From the NCBI GenBank assembly GCA_965222975.1, contig CBDCVJ010000055.1, positions 248,001 to 312,000 of the forward strand: a DNA stretch of 64,000 nucleotides, written 5' to 3'. Both the position numbers and the translations under genes were made by a program. Source of the DNA: UBA6168 sp965222975 (lineage in GTDB: Bacteria; Bacteroidota; Bacteroidia; Chitinophagales; Saprospiraceae). A model generated the notes under the pieces. That model was not told where the DNA came from, searched no databases, and saw only the letters and a program-made list of their open reading frames with translations. Positions 27,549-36,695 of this stretch are shown piece by piece. Within the stretch, counting starts at the first letter, position 1. Every line of letters starts with the position of its first letter.

Positions 27549-28703
27549 TTATGACATTCTGTTGCGGTAATCATTATACCCAAACCGCCGCACTACTTCC
27601 AACTTTTCATTTTCCCGTAAAATACAAATATCAGGATGCCGCACTCCATTGAACATGGTCGTCTTTACGATGGTGTAATGGATCATATCTTCAAAAATAA
27701 TTTTATCACCTATCTGCAATTCTTTTTCGAAAGCATATTCGCTCATGTAATCGCCCGCAAGGCAACTCACACCACCAATGCGGCAAACATATTTACTCTC
27801 TGGAGTCGGATCGGAAGCGCCTGTGATGCGGGGACGGTATGGCATTTCCAAAGTGTCGGGCATATGGCCAGTAAAAGAAATATCCATAATGGCCGTTTTA
27901 ATGCCCTGGCTCTCATGGATGTCAAGAACAGTAGAGACAAGAACACCCGTTTCCCATACGATGGCGCTGCCCGGTTCTAAAATGATTTCAACACCCCATT
28001 TATTTTTAAATGATTTTAATAAATCAATTAAATGCATCGTATCGTACCCTTTTTTTGTCATTAAATGTCCACCGCCCATATTTATCCATTTTACCTGTGG
28101 AATTAAATGACCGAATTTATTTTCAAAAGCATTTAATGTTTTTTCCAAATCATAACTCGACGATTCGCACAAGGTGTGAAAATGCAGACCTTCAATGCCA
28201 TCTGGCAAACCATTTTTAAATGCAGGCGCCACTTCACCGAGCCGGGAGCCGGGCGCTGCAGGGTTGTACAATTCCGTTTCCACTTCCGAATATTCAGGAT
28301 TGCAACGGATGCCAAAGGAAACATCAGTGGTGTTAGCACTCTCAGTGCCAACACCACTTTGGCCATGTCGAAAACGCTCATATTGATTAATGGAATTAAA
28401 AACCATATGCGAACTATACCGCATGATCTCTTCCATCTCGTCGGGCATATAGGCTACGGCATAGGTATGTGCCTTGCAACCCATTTCCTCGTATATTAAT
28501 CTCGCCTCATTTAACGAACTCGCTGTTGCGCCACTTAAATATTTTTTTATTAATGGAAAAACCCTCCACATGGCAAAACCCTTTAATGCCAATATTATTT
28601 CAACGCCCGCTTTTTTTTGCACGTCCGCAATTAATTCGAGGTTTTTATGCAACAATTTTTCGTCAAGCACAAAAGCTGGAGAAGGGATGTTTTTTACATT
28701 CAT
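27549..28703 (-). CDS. nspC: Carboxynorspermidine/carboxyspermidine decarboxylase
   Basis: NspC is a PLP enzyme of the alanine-racemase/ornithine-decarboxylase fold. It removes CO2 from carboxy(nor)spermidine, the last step of an alternative spermidine route. The ATG at 28703 (MNVKNIPSPAFVLDEKLL) gives 384 residues; the frame extends to 28730. The PLP lysine is K41 in LALKGFAMW. Other signatures are GATASSLNEARL, the GGGH phosphate loop in WINMGGGHLMTKKGYD, EPGSAIVWETG and the active-site Cys in CRIGGVSCLAGD. The matching dehydrogenase lies upstream in the same orientation (30478-31683). Confidence 0.93.
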   Translation of the reverse strand: MNVKNIPSPAFVLDEKLLHKNLELIADVQKKAGVEIILALKGFAMWRVFPLIKKYLSGATASSLNEARLIYEEMGCKAHTYAVAYMPDEMEEIMRYSSHMVFNSINQYERFRHGQSGVGTESANTTDVSFGIRCNPEYSEVETELYNPAAPGSRLGEVAPAFKNGLPDGIEGLHFHTLCESSSYDLEKTLNAFENKFGHLIPQVKWINMGGGHLMTKKGYDTMHLIDLLKSFKNKWGVEIILEPGSAIVWETGVLVSTVLDIHESQGIKTAIMDISFTGHMPDTLEMPYRPRITGASDPTPESKYVCRIGGVSCLAGDYMSEYAFEKELQIGDKIIFEDMIHYTIVKTTMFNGVRHPDICILRENEKLEVVRRFGYNDYRNRMS

Positions 28704-28744
28704 ATTTAGACAAAATGCTTGTTCAACCATTAATGTGTTTTTTT

Positions 28745-29167
28745 TTAAACCCCAATAATCAAATTAACAACGAAAACCATTTGAGCGAAAAGAAACAACA
28801 ATGTCGAATCAATGAAAAGACCACTTGTTCTTTGAAAATAATGAATTACCTCTTTTTGATTTTCAGCAAAAGGCGTAGGGCGTGGCATAAAAAAATTGGT
28901 TAATAACAAAAAAAAGAAAAGCAGGGTGACAAATACATGGGTAGCAGTCAGCCATTTATTCAACTTTATTTTCTTTTTTTCAAAAAAATAATAAACCATT
29001 GCTAAAAGCGCTAATAAAAAGGAAGAGACTATTCCTATATGTGTGTATGCAATTACAATATATGTATCATGCACTTGGATATCCAAAGCACTGTTTGAAA
29101 ACCTAAAAACATAAATCAATATAAAAGGAATAATGAATAATAATAGATGGTATAACTTAAACCGCAT
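28745..29167 (-). CDS. Four-helix membrane protein with a cytochrome-oxidase-subunit-I-like HDTY segment
   Basis: The protein has 140 residues with four membrane helices (about 5-23, 38-60, 75-95 and 115-138). Before helix 2 it reads LDIQVHDTYIVIAYTHIGIV. This strongly recalls the heme-copper oxidase subunit I sequence (D-x-x-HDTYFVVAHFH) near the active site. The second histidine pair is mostly lost (AYTH instead of AHFH), and the protein is far too short for an oxidase. It may be a paralogue derived from one helix pair. It lies in the nspC run of minus-strand genes. Confidence 0.55.
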   Translation of the reverse strand: MRFKLYHLLLFIIPFILIYVFRFSNSALDIQVHDTYIVIAYTHIGIVSSFLLALLAMVYYFFEKKKIKLNKWLTATHVFVTLLFFFLLLTNFFMPRPTPFAENQKEVIHYFQRTSGLFIDSTLLFLFAQMVFVVNLIIGV

Positions 29168-29274
29168 ATTGATAATTTTTCATTCAATCATTTTACCTTT
29201 AATTTCCCCTTGCATAAAAAAGCCAAATGGCAAAAATTAAATACTGTGCAAGCGAAAAGATATCTCCAGGCAAA

Positions 29275-29976
29275 CTACTTTAGTCCGTTCAAATATTCCG
29301 GCAACAAACTAATATCCGCCAATTCCCCATATTCAAAGCCATTGGCACGGTGGCTCGAAACTTTTTCATGCGCCCATGTCGTATGGTATGGAATATGGAT
29401 GGCATGGCCGCCCAATTCACATATTGGTAAAATATCGGATTTTAACGAATTGCCGATCATCAAAACTTCTTTTACATCAATCTTATTTCTGGAAAAAACG
29501 GAACGATAAGTTGGCACATCTTTTTCGCTGACAATTTCTATTTTGGAAAAATAATCCGCCAAACCAGACCGGGCCACTTTGCTTTCTTGGTCAAATAAAT
29601 CACCTTTGGTAATGACCATCAAATCATAATCACCGTTTAACCGATCGATGGTTTCCTGCACATTTGGCAATAAATGGATGGGGTGTTCGAGCATTTCTTT
29701 TCCGAGGTCAATTATTCGCTGGATTTCCGATCCATTTATTTTCCCTTCCGATAATTCAATGGATGTTTCGATCATGGATAAAATGAACCCTTTTGTTCCA
29801 TAACCAAACAGGCGCAGGTTTTTCATTTCTGTGGCATATAATTTCTCATCCATTATTTCCGGGGAAATATAATGCGACAACAATTCCTTGCAACGGTCTT
29901 GCGTTTTGACGTAAATGGGCTCGTTGACCCAGAGGGTGTCGTCGGCGTCGAAGGCGAGTATTTTTGGTAGTGGCAT
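29275..29976 (-). CDS. HAD-superfamily hydrolase
   Basis: The protein has 233 residues. Motif I is FDADDTLW (D10, D12), motif II is LMVITKGDLFDQ and motif IV is VLMIGNSLKSDI. A helical cap (about 20-95) is characteristic of subfamily I phosphatases. The substrate cannot be inferred. The gene is in the same orientation as nspC and the dehydrogenase, but a palindromic element separates it from the upstream nucleotidyltransferase gene, so it may have its own transcript. Confidence 0.85.
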   Translation of the reverse strand: MPLPKILAFDADDTLWVNEPIYVKTQDRCKELLSHYISPEIMDEKLYATEMKNLRLFGYGTKGFILSMIETSIELSEGKINGSEIQRIIDLGKEMLEHPIHLLPNVQETIDRLNGDYDLMVITKGDLFDQESKVARSGLADYFSKIEIVSEKDVPTYRSVFSRNKIDVKEVLMIGNSLKSDILPICELGGHAIHIPYHTTWAHEKVSSHRANGFEYGELADISLLPEYLNGLK

Positions 29977-30012
29977 TTTTTTATTTGGCTCTTTAACAAA
30001 TACAATAAAATG

Positions 30013-30083
30013 CTGATAGAGAGGGAGGTGAAAAATAAAAAATTGAATTTTTTTTATTTTCCACCTCCCTCTCTATCAGCTTA
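30013..30083. repeat. Palindromic element, family 1, core-only copy
   Basis: GCTGATAGAGAGGGAGGTG (30013 onwards) pairs with its exact inverse ending at 30081 or so. The inner stem GAAAAATAAAAAATT/AATTTTTTTTATTTTC is imperfect. The outer ACTATACAC arms of the full element are absent. It lies between the nucleotidyltransferase stop and the HAD start and could terminate transcription in either direction. Confidence 0.85.
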
Positions 30084-30119
30084 TTTATTTCACTATAAAA
30101 TTTTGCAAGAATTCTATTT

Positions 30120-30431
30120 TTAATAAACATAAACCAAATCTTTTTCAATGGTTTTTAAAAAACGTTTTTTTAAATGGTCTCCCTTTCTTATTAAATCAAT
30201 TCTGTGCTTTAACAATTTTTCAAGGTATTCATTTACCCTAAAAAGGGTCATATAATTAACCGTATTTAATTCAACTAAAAAATCAATATCGCTTCCTGCT
30301 TTCGCAGCATCTCTTGCGTAAGAACCAAATAATGCTAAATTTTTAACACCAAGCTCATTTAATTCATCTTTGTGCTCACGAAGTAAACCAATTATTTCAG
30401 CACGGCTTAATATTTTATCAGATGCTTGCAT
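30120..30431 (-). CDS. MntA-like minimal nucleotidyltransferase
   Basis: The protein has 103 residues. The polymerase-beta-type active site is complete: LFGSYAR (G36, S37) and D48-x-D50 in GSDIDFLVEL, with a third acidic residue near RIDLI (about 78). In MntA/HepT systems such proteins AMPylate and silence a HEPN toxin encoded next door. Here no HEPN gene is adjacent, so it may be an orphan antitoxin or an independent enzyme. It follows the carboxyspermidine dehydrogenase after 46 bp. Confidence 0.85.
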   Translation of the reverse strand: MQASDKILSRAEIIGLLREHKDELNELGVKNLALFGSYARDAAKAGSDIDFLVELNTVNYMTLFRVNEYLEKLLKHRIDLIRKGDHLKKRFLKTIEKDLVYVY

Positions 30432-30477
30432 GATTTAATTTTTTCCAAAAATAACCAAAATTCACGATTAATCGTTC

Positions 30478-31683
30478 TCACACCTCCAAATCCACATCCA
30501 ACTCTTCTTGCCACGGCAACCCGTGCTCCCCCAATTTCTCCAAAAACGGATCGGGATCAAATTCCTCTACATTGAAAACGCCCTTCCCCGTCCATTTCCC
30601 AGTGAGCATCATCATGGCACCGGTCATGGCGGGCACGCCAGTGGTATAGCTGACACCCTGAGCGCCCGTCTCATCGAAGGCAGCCTGGTGGCTGCAATTG
30701 TTCCATATATAATAGGTGCGCTCCTTGCCATCTTTGACACCTTTAATGCGGCAGCCGATGCTCGTCTGTCCGGTATAGTTATCGCCAAGGCTACCGGGAT
30801 CGGGGAGGACGGCTTTGAGGAATTCGAGAGGCACGATGTCCACGCCCCTGAATTTCACAGGGTCAATCCTCGCCATGCCGATGTTCTGGATTACCCGCAG
30901 GTGGGTGAGGTACTCCTCGCCGAAAGTCATCCAGAAGCGAGCCCGTTTGAGGGTGGGGAAATTTTTCACCAAGCTCTCCAGTTCCTCATGGTACAGCACA
31001 TAGGACATGCGTGGGCCGATGTCGGGGTAATTGAGCATTTTGCCGATCTCAAATGGCTTCGTTTCCACCCATTGGCCATTTTCCCAATAGCGGCCATTTT
31101 GGGTGATTTCACGGATATTTATTTCAGGGTTAAAATTGGTGGCGAATGCCTTGCCGTGATCGCCAGCATTACAATCCACGATGTCGAGGTAGTGCATTTC
31201 ATCAAAATGGTGCTTGGCGGCACGGGCAGTGAAAATGCTGGTCACGCCGGGGTCGAAGCCACAGCCGAGCAATGCCATGATGCCAGCTTCTTTAAAGCGG
31301 TCGTGATAGGCCCATTGCCAACTGTACTCAAATTTGGCTTCCTCCTTCGGCTCGTAATTGGCAGTGTCGAGATAGTGCACGCCCGTTTGCAGGCAGGCCT
31401 CCATGATGGTCAAATCCTGGTAAGGCAATGCGACATGGATGACCATTTCTGGTTGGAAACCATTGATGAGTGCAACTAATTCAGGAACATTTTTGGCATC
31501 TACTTTAGCGGTGGTAATGTGCTGATGCCCAGTGTGTTTCATCGCATCCACAGCGATGTCGTCGCATTTTGATTTAGTACGACTGGCCAGTAATATTTCA
31601 GAAAAAACATCTGGATGTTGAGCGCATTTGACGGTAGTGACCCGACCTACGCCCCCGGCTCCGATAATGAGTACTTTTGACAT
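30478..31683 (-). CDS. Carboxyspermidine dehydrogenase (saccharopine-dehydrogenase family)
   Basis: The enzyme joins putrescine and aspartate semialdehyde reductively to form carboxyspermidine, which NspC then decarboxylates. The start at 31683 (MSKVLIIGAGGVGRV) places the Rossmann GxGxxG at the N terminus; the frame extends to 31731. The protein has about 401 residues. Further family motifs are HVALPYQDLTIMEACLQTGV, LDTANYEP, LLGCGFDPGVTS and a C-terminal NNCSHQAAFDETGAQGVSYTTG. The pairing with nspC makes this reading more likely than lysine biosynthesis. Confidence 0.9.
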   Translation of the reverse strand: MSKVLIIGAGGVGRVTTVKCAQHPDVFSEILLASRTKSKCDDIAVDAMKHTGHQHITTAKVDAKNVPELVALINGFQPEMVIHVALPYQDLTIMEACLQTGVHYLDTANYEPKEEAKFEYSWQWAYHDRFKEAGIMALLGCGFDPGVTSIFTARAAKHHFDEMHYLDIVDCNAGDHGKAFATNFNPEINIREITQNGRYWENGQWVETKPFEIGKMLNYPDIGPRMSYVLYHEELESLVKNFPTLKRARFWMTFGEEYLTHLRVIQNIGMARIDPVKFRGVDIVPLEFLKAVLPDPGSLGDNYTGQTSIGCRIKGVKDGKERTYYIWNNCSHQAAFDETGAQGVSYTTGVPAMTGAMMMLTGKWTGKGVFNVEEFDPDPFLEKLGEHGLPWQEELDVDLEV

Positions 31684-31728
31684 TGTGCTGTTTTGAGTTA
31701 GTGAGTTTTCAGTTTTGAGTTTGGCGGG

Positions 31729-31736
31729 CAAAAATA
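31729..31736 (-). promoter_or_regulatory. Candidate -7 box for the carboxyspermidine dehydrogenase
   Basis: On the minus strand the bases read TATTTTTG, matching TAnnTTTG, 46 nt before the chosen start. This supports the downstream ATG at 31683 over the one at 31731. No -33 element was evident. Confidence 0.4.
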
Positions 31737-31810
31737 GGAATTGGGAAGATTGTTTTTAGTTGGAAATTTTAACAGAAGTCCTATTTTCGTTTTCCTAAAA
31801 TCAATACTGC

Positions 31811-32002
31811 ATGACGGCATTATCCAACCCATTTAACAGAACAGAAAAAATTTATCAAAAATTCTTTGAGAAAACAGGCATCCGTATCAAGGACGAACCG
31901 ATAAAAACTTCTCCCTCTGAAATTGACAGCATAATGGAACGGTTGTACCACCTCCCTCTCTTCTTGTTTTTCCCCGCTCCACAAAAATTGTCAAAGAACT
32001 AA
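31811..32002 (+). CDS. Small ORF, possibly a truncated gene
   Basis: The frame has 63 codons. The first 45 residues (MTALSNPFNRTEKIYQKFFE onwards) look like ordinary protein. The tail is translated from a stretch containing ACCTCCCTCTCT at about 31950, which is the core of the palindromic repeat family. The sequence may therefore be a gene whose 3' part was replaced by a repeat fragment. No family is recognised and expression is uncertain. Confidence 0.3.
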   Translation: MTALSNPFNRTEKIYQKFFEKTGIRIKDEPIKTSPSEIDSIMERLYHLPLFLFFPAPQKLSKN

Positions 32003-32075
32003 AATTTTTAATGCGGCGCAGCCATCTACTGATTAACTCAAAACTCAACAATCATACACCATTAAACATTAAACA

Positions 32076-32513
32076 ATGTCCCACTTCGTCACCACCATCT
32101 GGAAAGGCAGCACCGTTTTCGACTCCACCATCGGCAATCAAACCATCCGCATAGATGCCAACTCCGACCCAACCATAAAAACCGGCCCGAACCCTAAGCC
32201 ACTTATGTTGTCCTCTTTGGCTGGCTGTACAGGGATTGATGTAGTGATGCTGTTGAAAAAAATGAGGGTCAATATAGAAAACTTCCGCATGGACATTGAG
32301 GGTGAGCTGACAGATGCGCACCCAAAAATATATTCTGTTATCCGCCTGAAGTATTTTTTCGAAGGGGATAATCTTAAAGTCAATAAAATCATCAAAGCGG
32401 TAAAAATGTCGAAAGAACAATACTGTGGAGTGTCGGCCATGCTAGAGATGGTCTGCCCGATTGAAGTGAGTGTATATGTGAATGGAGAAGAGGTATTGGG
32501 AAATAACAATTAG
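32076..32513 (+). CDS. OsmC family peroxidase-like protein
   Basis: The protein has 145 residues, typical of OsmC/Ohr/YhfA proteins, which reduce organic hydroperoxides with a pair of cysteines. The two conserved cysteines are present: C51 in SSLAGCTGIDV and C117 in SKEQYCGVSAML. The N-terminal ARIDANSDP-type strand and the central helix are also as expected. It is closer in look to the YhfA branch than to Ohr. Transcribed alone, it precedes the large secreted protein by 87 bp. Confidence 0.9.
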   Translation: MSHFVTTIWKGSTVFDSTIGNQTIRIDANSDPTIKTGPNPKPLMLSSLAGCTGIDVVMLLKKMRVNIENFRMDIEGELTDAHPKIYSVIRLKYFFEGDNLKVNKIIKAVKMSKEQYCGVSAMLEMVCPIEVSVYVNGEEVLGNNN

Positions 32514-32600
32514 GCTATTTTACCCAATTGTTTATTGGAGAAAAAAAGCCTAAATTGCCTTTCCTTTCAAAATTTATTTTCTCACTTAAAACACACTTAG

Positions 32601-35600
32601 ATGAAAAATTCACCTCTACTCTGTTTGTTTCTGGCATTGGTCTTTGCCGGACAGCTTTCTTTTAGCCAAAACTCCTGGAAACCACTGAACGGCCCACAAG
32701 GCATTACAGTCGATGCGATTGCTTCGACCGATGATGGCCGAACGTTTATTTACCACCAAGGAAAAGGAATTTTCCTCACTAGCGATGGGGGCGATACTTG
32801 GTCACCACTAAATACTGGCCTGACATCCATTAATGGTTATGATTGTTCCTTTGCTACTGGCCCCAATGGCAAGGTCTATGTCGTGACAGACCGAAAATTT
32901 TTCCGCTTAAACCAATCAGGAGATGCATGGGAACATGTACAAATTACTGCCCAGAGTTTTGAATCCTTTGAACTGGTATATACGAATCCAGAAGGCCATG
33001 TTTATGCAATCAGGAATTTTGGAGACATCTACAGGTCAACCGATGAGGGAGCTACCTTTTCTTTGGCCGTACCTGATGCCGCAACAGAAGGCTGGCCCGG
33101 CAATTATTCTTTTAATGGCAATAACAACAACTTTTGCGAGGTTTCTTTTGGTACCAATTGGAGCATGTACCGCTTCAACGATGATGGGTCGGACGTAACT
33201 TTAATCAGAAACGATCACGGGGTTGTGAACAGCATGTTCTACCATCCTTCCGGAATTCTTTTTTACGATGATGATGGGCTTTTTAGGTCTTTTGACAAAG
33301 GGGACACTTGGGAAGAGATAGAAATAATCCCCGGCAATTTCAGTCAGCCAAGAGCTTCTGCCATGTACATTTATCACACTGGAGAACTTATAGCTACTAC
33401 CTCCAGTGGCACTTACAAATCGTCGGATGAAGGCACTACTTGGCAAAAAATGAGTGGAATCATAGGCGATTTCCGTAATTTGAAATATGCCAATGACGGC
33501 AACAGCCTCTTCTTCGCCAACCGTTATTGTAATTCACCAAAATTTCTCCGCTCTAAAGATTTAGGACAGACTTGGGACGATCTGGAAGGCGATTTCAATT
33601 TTCCAAGTGTATCAGAAATTTATAAGGACAAAAACAAAAACCTATACGCTAACACCTGTAGACACCCAACTTGGGAATGGTCACAAGATAATGGAAACAC
33701 TTGGGCACCTTTTTATCCACAAGGCCCCGACCAACCAATATTCGATATTGCAGAAGACCCTTCAGGCAATTTATTCATTTTGGGACAAGACAACTTGTGG
33801 CGATCAAGTGACAGCGGGAATACTTGGATAGACATAAGCCCCACAAGTCAAATTTTTTGGTTCGGGAACATTCACATCAGCCCAACTGGGGAAATTTATC
33901 TTATCTCTGGCTTTGAATCAGCCAAGTCATCGGACGGGGGCAATAATTGGGAACCATTTAACTCCCCATTTTGGGACACTCCAAACAATTTCAAATTTCA
34001 TCCCGATGGGAGCATCTATGCCAGTACTTCCCATTTCGGTGAAATCTATCGAACATCCAATGGCGGTGTATCTTGGGACACTGTTTTTCATGAAGAAGGT
34101 CTTGTTGATATTCATGATTTGCACATTAATTCCAAAGGCTATATTTATTTTTTTCTTAGTGATTTTTTGAATGGAACGGGAGGACTTTATGCCTCTTACG
34201 ACAACTTTGCCACCTACAACTTGATTTGGGACGGTATTTCTGGCAGTAGGATGGTCTCTGATATTGAAGGTGACCTCTTTATCATTAGTGGCGACGGGGT
34301 CATGTATTCAGAAGATGACGGCATGACTTGGGAAGAAATGAATCAGGGCATTGAAAATTATGATTACCCATCTACATTGTTCATCGATCAAGAACAATTC
34401 CTCTATCTGGGATTGAGGGATGAATTCATTCACAAAACGGAAGAACCAGTTGCAGAAAGTAACCTCGTCATTGGAAATATTTGGTTCGATGAAAACGGCA
34501 ATTGCCAAAAAGACACTGATGAAACAACACTCACCAATTGGTTGGTCCAAGCCAGTGCGGGCGGCAGTTTTTATCACCGCAGCACTGGGATAGACGGATC
34601 ATATGTACTGTCTTTGCCAGCGGGCAACCACTCATTATTGGCGGTGCTGCCCAACAGCCTGTGGGCCTTGGACTGTACAGTAGCAACCGATGTTTCCTTT
34701 CCGGGCAGCATGGATACGGCTTATGTTGATTTTCCAATCTCTGCCGTACAGCTTTGCCCCATTATGGAAGTAGATGCCTCCACCCCCCTTCTAAGGCGCT
34801 GTTTTTCAAATAACTATACCGTCCGTTATTGCAACAAAGGCACTGCCCCTGCCGATAACGCAACGGTTGATGTTACCCTCGACCCCTACTTTATTTATGA
34901 ATCAGCAACTGCTCCGCTCATTTCGCAAAATGGTAATGTTTACAGCTTTGCAGTAGGAAGTGTTGGGGTAAACGATTGCGATGATTTCAAAATATCGGTC
35001 AAAGTTTCCTGCGATTCCGAACTCGGGCAGGAGCATTGTGTGGAAGCGCATGCTTTCCCAGATTCATGTTTGGTTGACCTGTCGCGCTCGGAATCCCTTG
35101 ACTGCCAACCCAACATCGGCTCCTTCGACCCTAACGACAAAGCTGCTTTAGTGGAAGGTCGCACTGAAAGCGAATGGGTAAAAGCCAATACCGACATCGA
35201 ATACAAAATCCGCTTTCAAAACACTGGCACTGATACTGCCTTTACGGTTGTTATTCAGGATCAGCTTTCCAACCTGCTCGATCCTGCCACCCTGCGCCCT
35301 GGTGCAAGCAGCCATCCCTATCAATTTGAATTGATGGAAACGGGCATGCTGCGCTTCACTTTCCACGACATACTGCTGCCGGACAGCAACATCAACGAAC
35401 CAGCATCGCATGGTTTTGTCAAATTTATGGTGTCTCAAAAACCTGACATACCCGATGGCAATGTTATCTCCAACTGCGCCGATATATTCTTTGATTTCAA
35501 TGCAGCAATCACGACCAACAAAGTTGAACTGACCGTGGGCGAGCCAAATGCCGTTGGTGAAAAAGGACAACTTTATCAGACCAGGGCTATCCCGAACCCA

Positions 35601-35813
35601 TTCAGCGACCAGACGACCATTGAGATAAAGGGCTTAGACGGGCAGCCGCTCCAGTTGCAATTGTTCAGCAATACGGGCGTGCTTTTACACAACAATAAAT
35701 TTACAGGCCCAGCCTACCGTCTAGACAGGCAAGATCTCCCAAGCGGCCTGTATTTTTATTTGATAAAAAAGGAAGGAGAGGTGATAGGGAATGGGAAATT
35801 GATCGTAAAGTAA
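32601..35813 (+). CDS. T9SS-secreted protein with BNR/sialidase-like propeller repeats
   Basis: The protein has 1070 residues. A signal peptide (1-22, ending LSFSQ) is followed by many BNR/Asp-box-like units such as LTSDGGDTWSPL, RSTDEGATF, KSSDEGTTWQKM and YSEDDGMTWEEM (about 25-610). They suggest one or two seven-bladed propellers. An SdrD-B-like domain (IGNIWFDENGNCQKD, about 622-700) and a DUF11-like repeat region (about 720-970) follow. The last 75 residues form a T9SS sorting domain (AIPNPFSDQTTIEIKG ... GLYFYLIKKEG). It is exported and probably surface-attached; no catalytic residues could be assigned. Confidence 0.88.
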   Translation: MKNSPLLCLFLALVFAGQLSFSQNSWKPLNGPQGITVDAIASTDDGRTFIYHQGKGIFLTSDGGDTWSPLNTGLTSINGYDCSFATGPNGKVYVVTDRKFFRLNQSGDAWEHVQITAQSFESFELVYTNPEGHVYAIRNFGDIYRSTDEGATFSLAVPDAATEGWPGNYSFNGNNNNFCEVSFGTNWSMYRFNDDGSDVTLIRNDHGVVNSMFYHPSGILFYDDDGLFRSFDKGDTWEEIEIIPGNFSQPRASAMYIYHTGELIATTSSGTYKSSDEGTTWQKMSGIIGDFRNLKYANDGNSLFFANRYCNSPKFLRSKDLGQTWDDLEGDFNFPSVSEIYKDKNKNLYANTCRHPTWEWSQDNGNTWAPFYPQGPDQPIFDIAEDPSGNLFILGQDNLWRSSDSGNTWIDISPTSQIFWFGNIHISPTGEIYLISGFESAKSSDGGNNWEPFNSPFWDTPNNFKFHPDGSIYASTSHFGEIYRTSNGGVSWDTVFHEEGLVDIHDLHINSKGYIYFFLSDFLNGTGGLYASYDNFATYNLIWDGISGSRMVSDIEGDLFIISGDGVMYSEDDGMTWEEMNQGIENYDYPSTLFIDQEQFLYLGLRDEFIHKTEEPVAESNLVIGNIWFDENGNCQKDTDETTLTNWLVQASAGGSFYHRSTGIDGSYVLSLPAGNHSLLAVLPNSLWALDCTVATDVSFPGSMDTAYVDFPISAVQLCPIMEVDASTPLLRRCFSNNYTVRYCNKGTAPADNATVDVTLDPYFIYESATAPLISQNGNVYSFAVGSVGVNDCDDFKISVKVSCDSELGQEHCVEAHAFPDSCLVDLSRSESLDCQPNIGSFDPNDKAALVEGRTESEWVKANTDIEYKIRFQNTGTDTAFTVVIQDQLSNLLDPATLRPGASSHPYQFELMETGMLRFTFHDILLPDSNINEPASHGFVKFMVSQKPDIPDGNVISNCADIFFDFNAAITTNKVELTVGEPNAVGEKGQLYQTRAIPNPFSDQTTIEIKGLDGQPLQLQLFSNTGVLLHNNKFTGPAYRLDRQDLPSGLYFYLIKKEGEVIGNGKLIVK

Positions 35814-35838
35814 AAAGAGGATCATATCAAAAAACCAA

Positions 35839-35885
35839 AAATCATACATCTTAAATCCGCCCAAACGATTTAAGATGTATGATTT
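35839..35885. terminator. Perfect 19-bp hairpin after the BNR-repeat gene
   Basis: The arms 35839-35857 and 35867-35885 are exact reverse complements around a 9-base loop. The right-arm motif GATGTATGATTT is repeated once more directly downstream at 35890 and is followed by T-rich sequence. It could be a terminator, or a fragment of a dispersed repeat. Confidence 0.65.
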
Positions 35886-35962
35886 ATCCGATGTATGATT
35901 TTTGATTTTTTGACAAATGCTTCAATTTGATTTTTATTTAAAAAGGTTCTTTGACAAAACAA

Positions 35963-36484
35963 ATGACCACATCAGAAGCCATATCCCTTATCCAAAAGGG
36001 CATTCCTGAAAACGCCGATACTTGGGCCGACATCGGCGCAGGTACAGGCACCTTCACCTTGGCATTGCAGGAAATTTTACAAAAAGGAATCATTTATGCG
36101 GTAGATAAAAGTCCACACGCACTTTGGCAGTTACCTTTAAACGAACAGATAAAAATCGAAATCGTGGAAGGTGATTTTTTCAAAAAAATGGACTTCCCGA
36201 AAGTAGATGGCATCCTCATGGCCAATGCATTGCATTATGCTGCTGATCCATTAGCAGCTTTAAAAAATGTGCTGTCCCATTTAAACCCCAGTGGCGCTTT
36301 CATTTTAGTGGAATATGAAACCAGCACACCCCGTTCCCCGTGGATTCCATTTCCCATCCCTTTTGCTGATTTTAAAAATATAGCATTAAAAAGTGGATTA
36401 ACAGAACCAATTGAAATTGGGAGGACGAGTTCTCATTATGGGCACCAGCATATTTATTCAGCGATGAGTATTTTGAAAAAGTAA
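35963..36484 (+). CDS. Class I SAM-dependent methyltransferase
   Basis: The ATG at 35963 (MTTSEAISLIQKGI) is preferred to a TTG four codons upstream. The protein has 173 residues. The SAM-binding motif I is WADIGAGTGTFTLAL (about 20-34), an acidic residue ending strand 2 lies in IYAVDKSPHAL, motif III is KVDGILMANALHY and strand 5 is GAFILVEYE. The protein is short but complete for the fold. The acceptor substrate is not predictable. Confidence 0.85.
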   Translation: MTTSEAISLIQKGIPENADTWADIGAGTGTFTLALQEILQKGIIYAVDKSPHALWQLPLNEQIKIEIVEGDFFKKMDFPKVDGILMANALHYAADPLAALKNVLSHLNPSGAFILVEYETSTPRSPWIPFPIPFADFKNIALKSGLTEPIEIGRTSSHYGHQHIYSAMSILKK

Positions 36485-36493
36485 TCCGCCTGC

Positions 36494-36501
36494 TATCTTT
36501 G
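36494..36501 (+). promoter_or_regulatory. Candidate -7 box upstream of the SprB-repeat gene
   Basis: TATCTTTG fits TAnnTTTG but lies 194 nt before the start at 36696, so the leader would be long. It overlaps the region just after the methyltransferase stop. The 211-bp gap otherwise shows no gene. Confidence 0.3.
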
Positions 36502-36695
36502 GCTTTTCACTCACCAATTGTCAGTCATTTTGCGGGGTATCTGAAAAGCACTTATCACCTGCCAAAATGTTCCTACTTTGGTAGCTTCATTTTCACCAAA
36601 TCTTAAGTACTCGGACAGAATTCTGTTAAAGAATTTGATGACACCATTTCTCTTTACGCCTTCTCCCAGTATTTAATGCACTAAAGACTTACATT

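Noticed and set aside
30120..30431. A complete MntA/HepT toxin-antitoxin pair
   Set aside because: Only the nucleotidyltransferase is present. The neighbours are a HAD hydrolase and a dehydrogenase, and no HEPN-type frame lies on either side.
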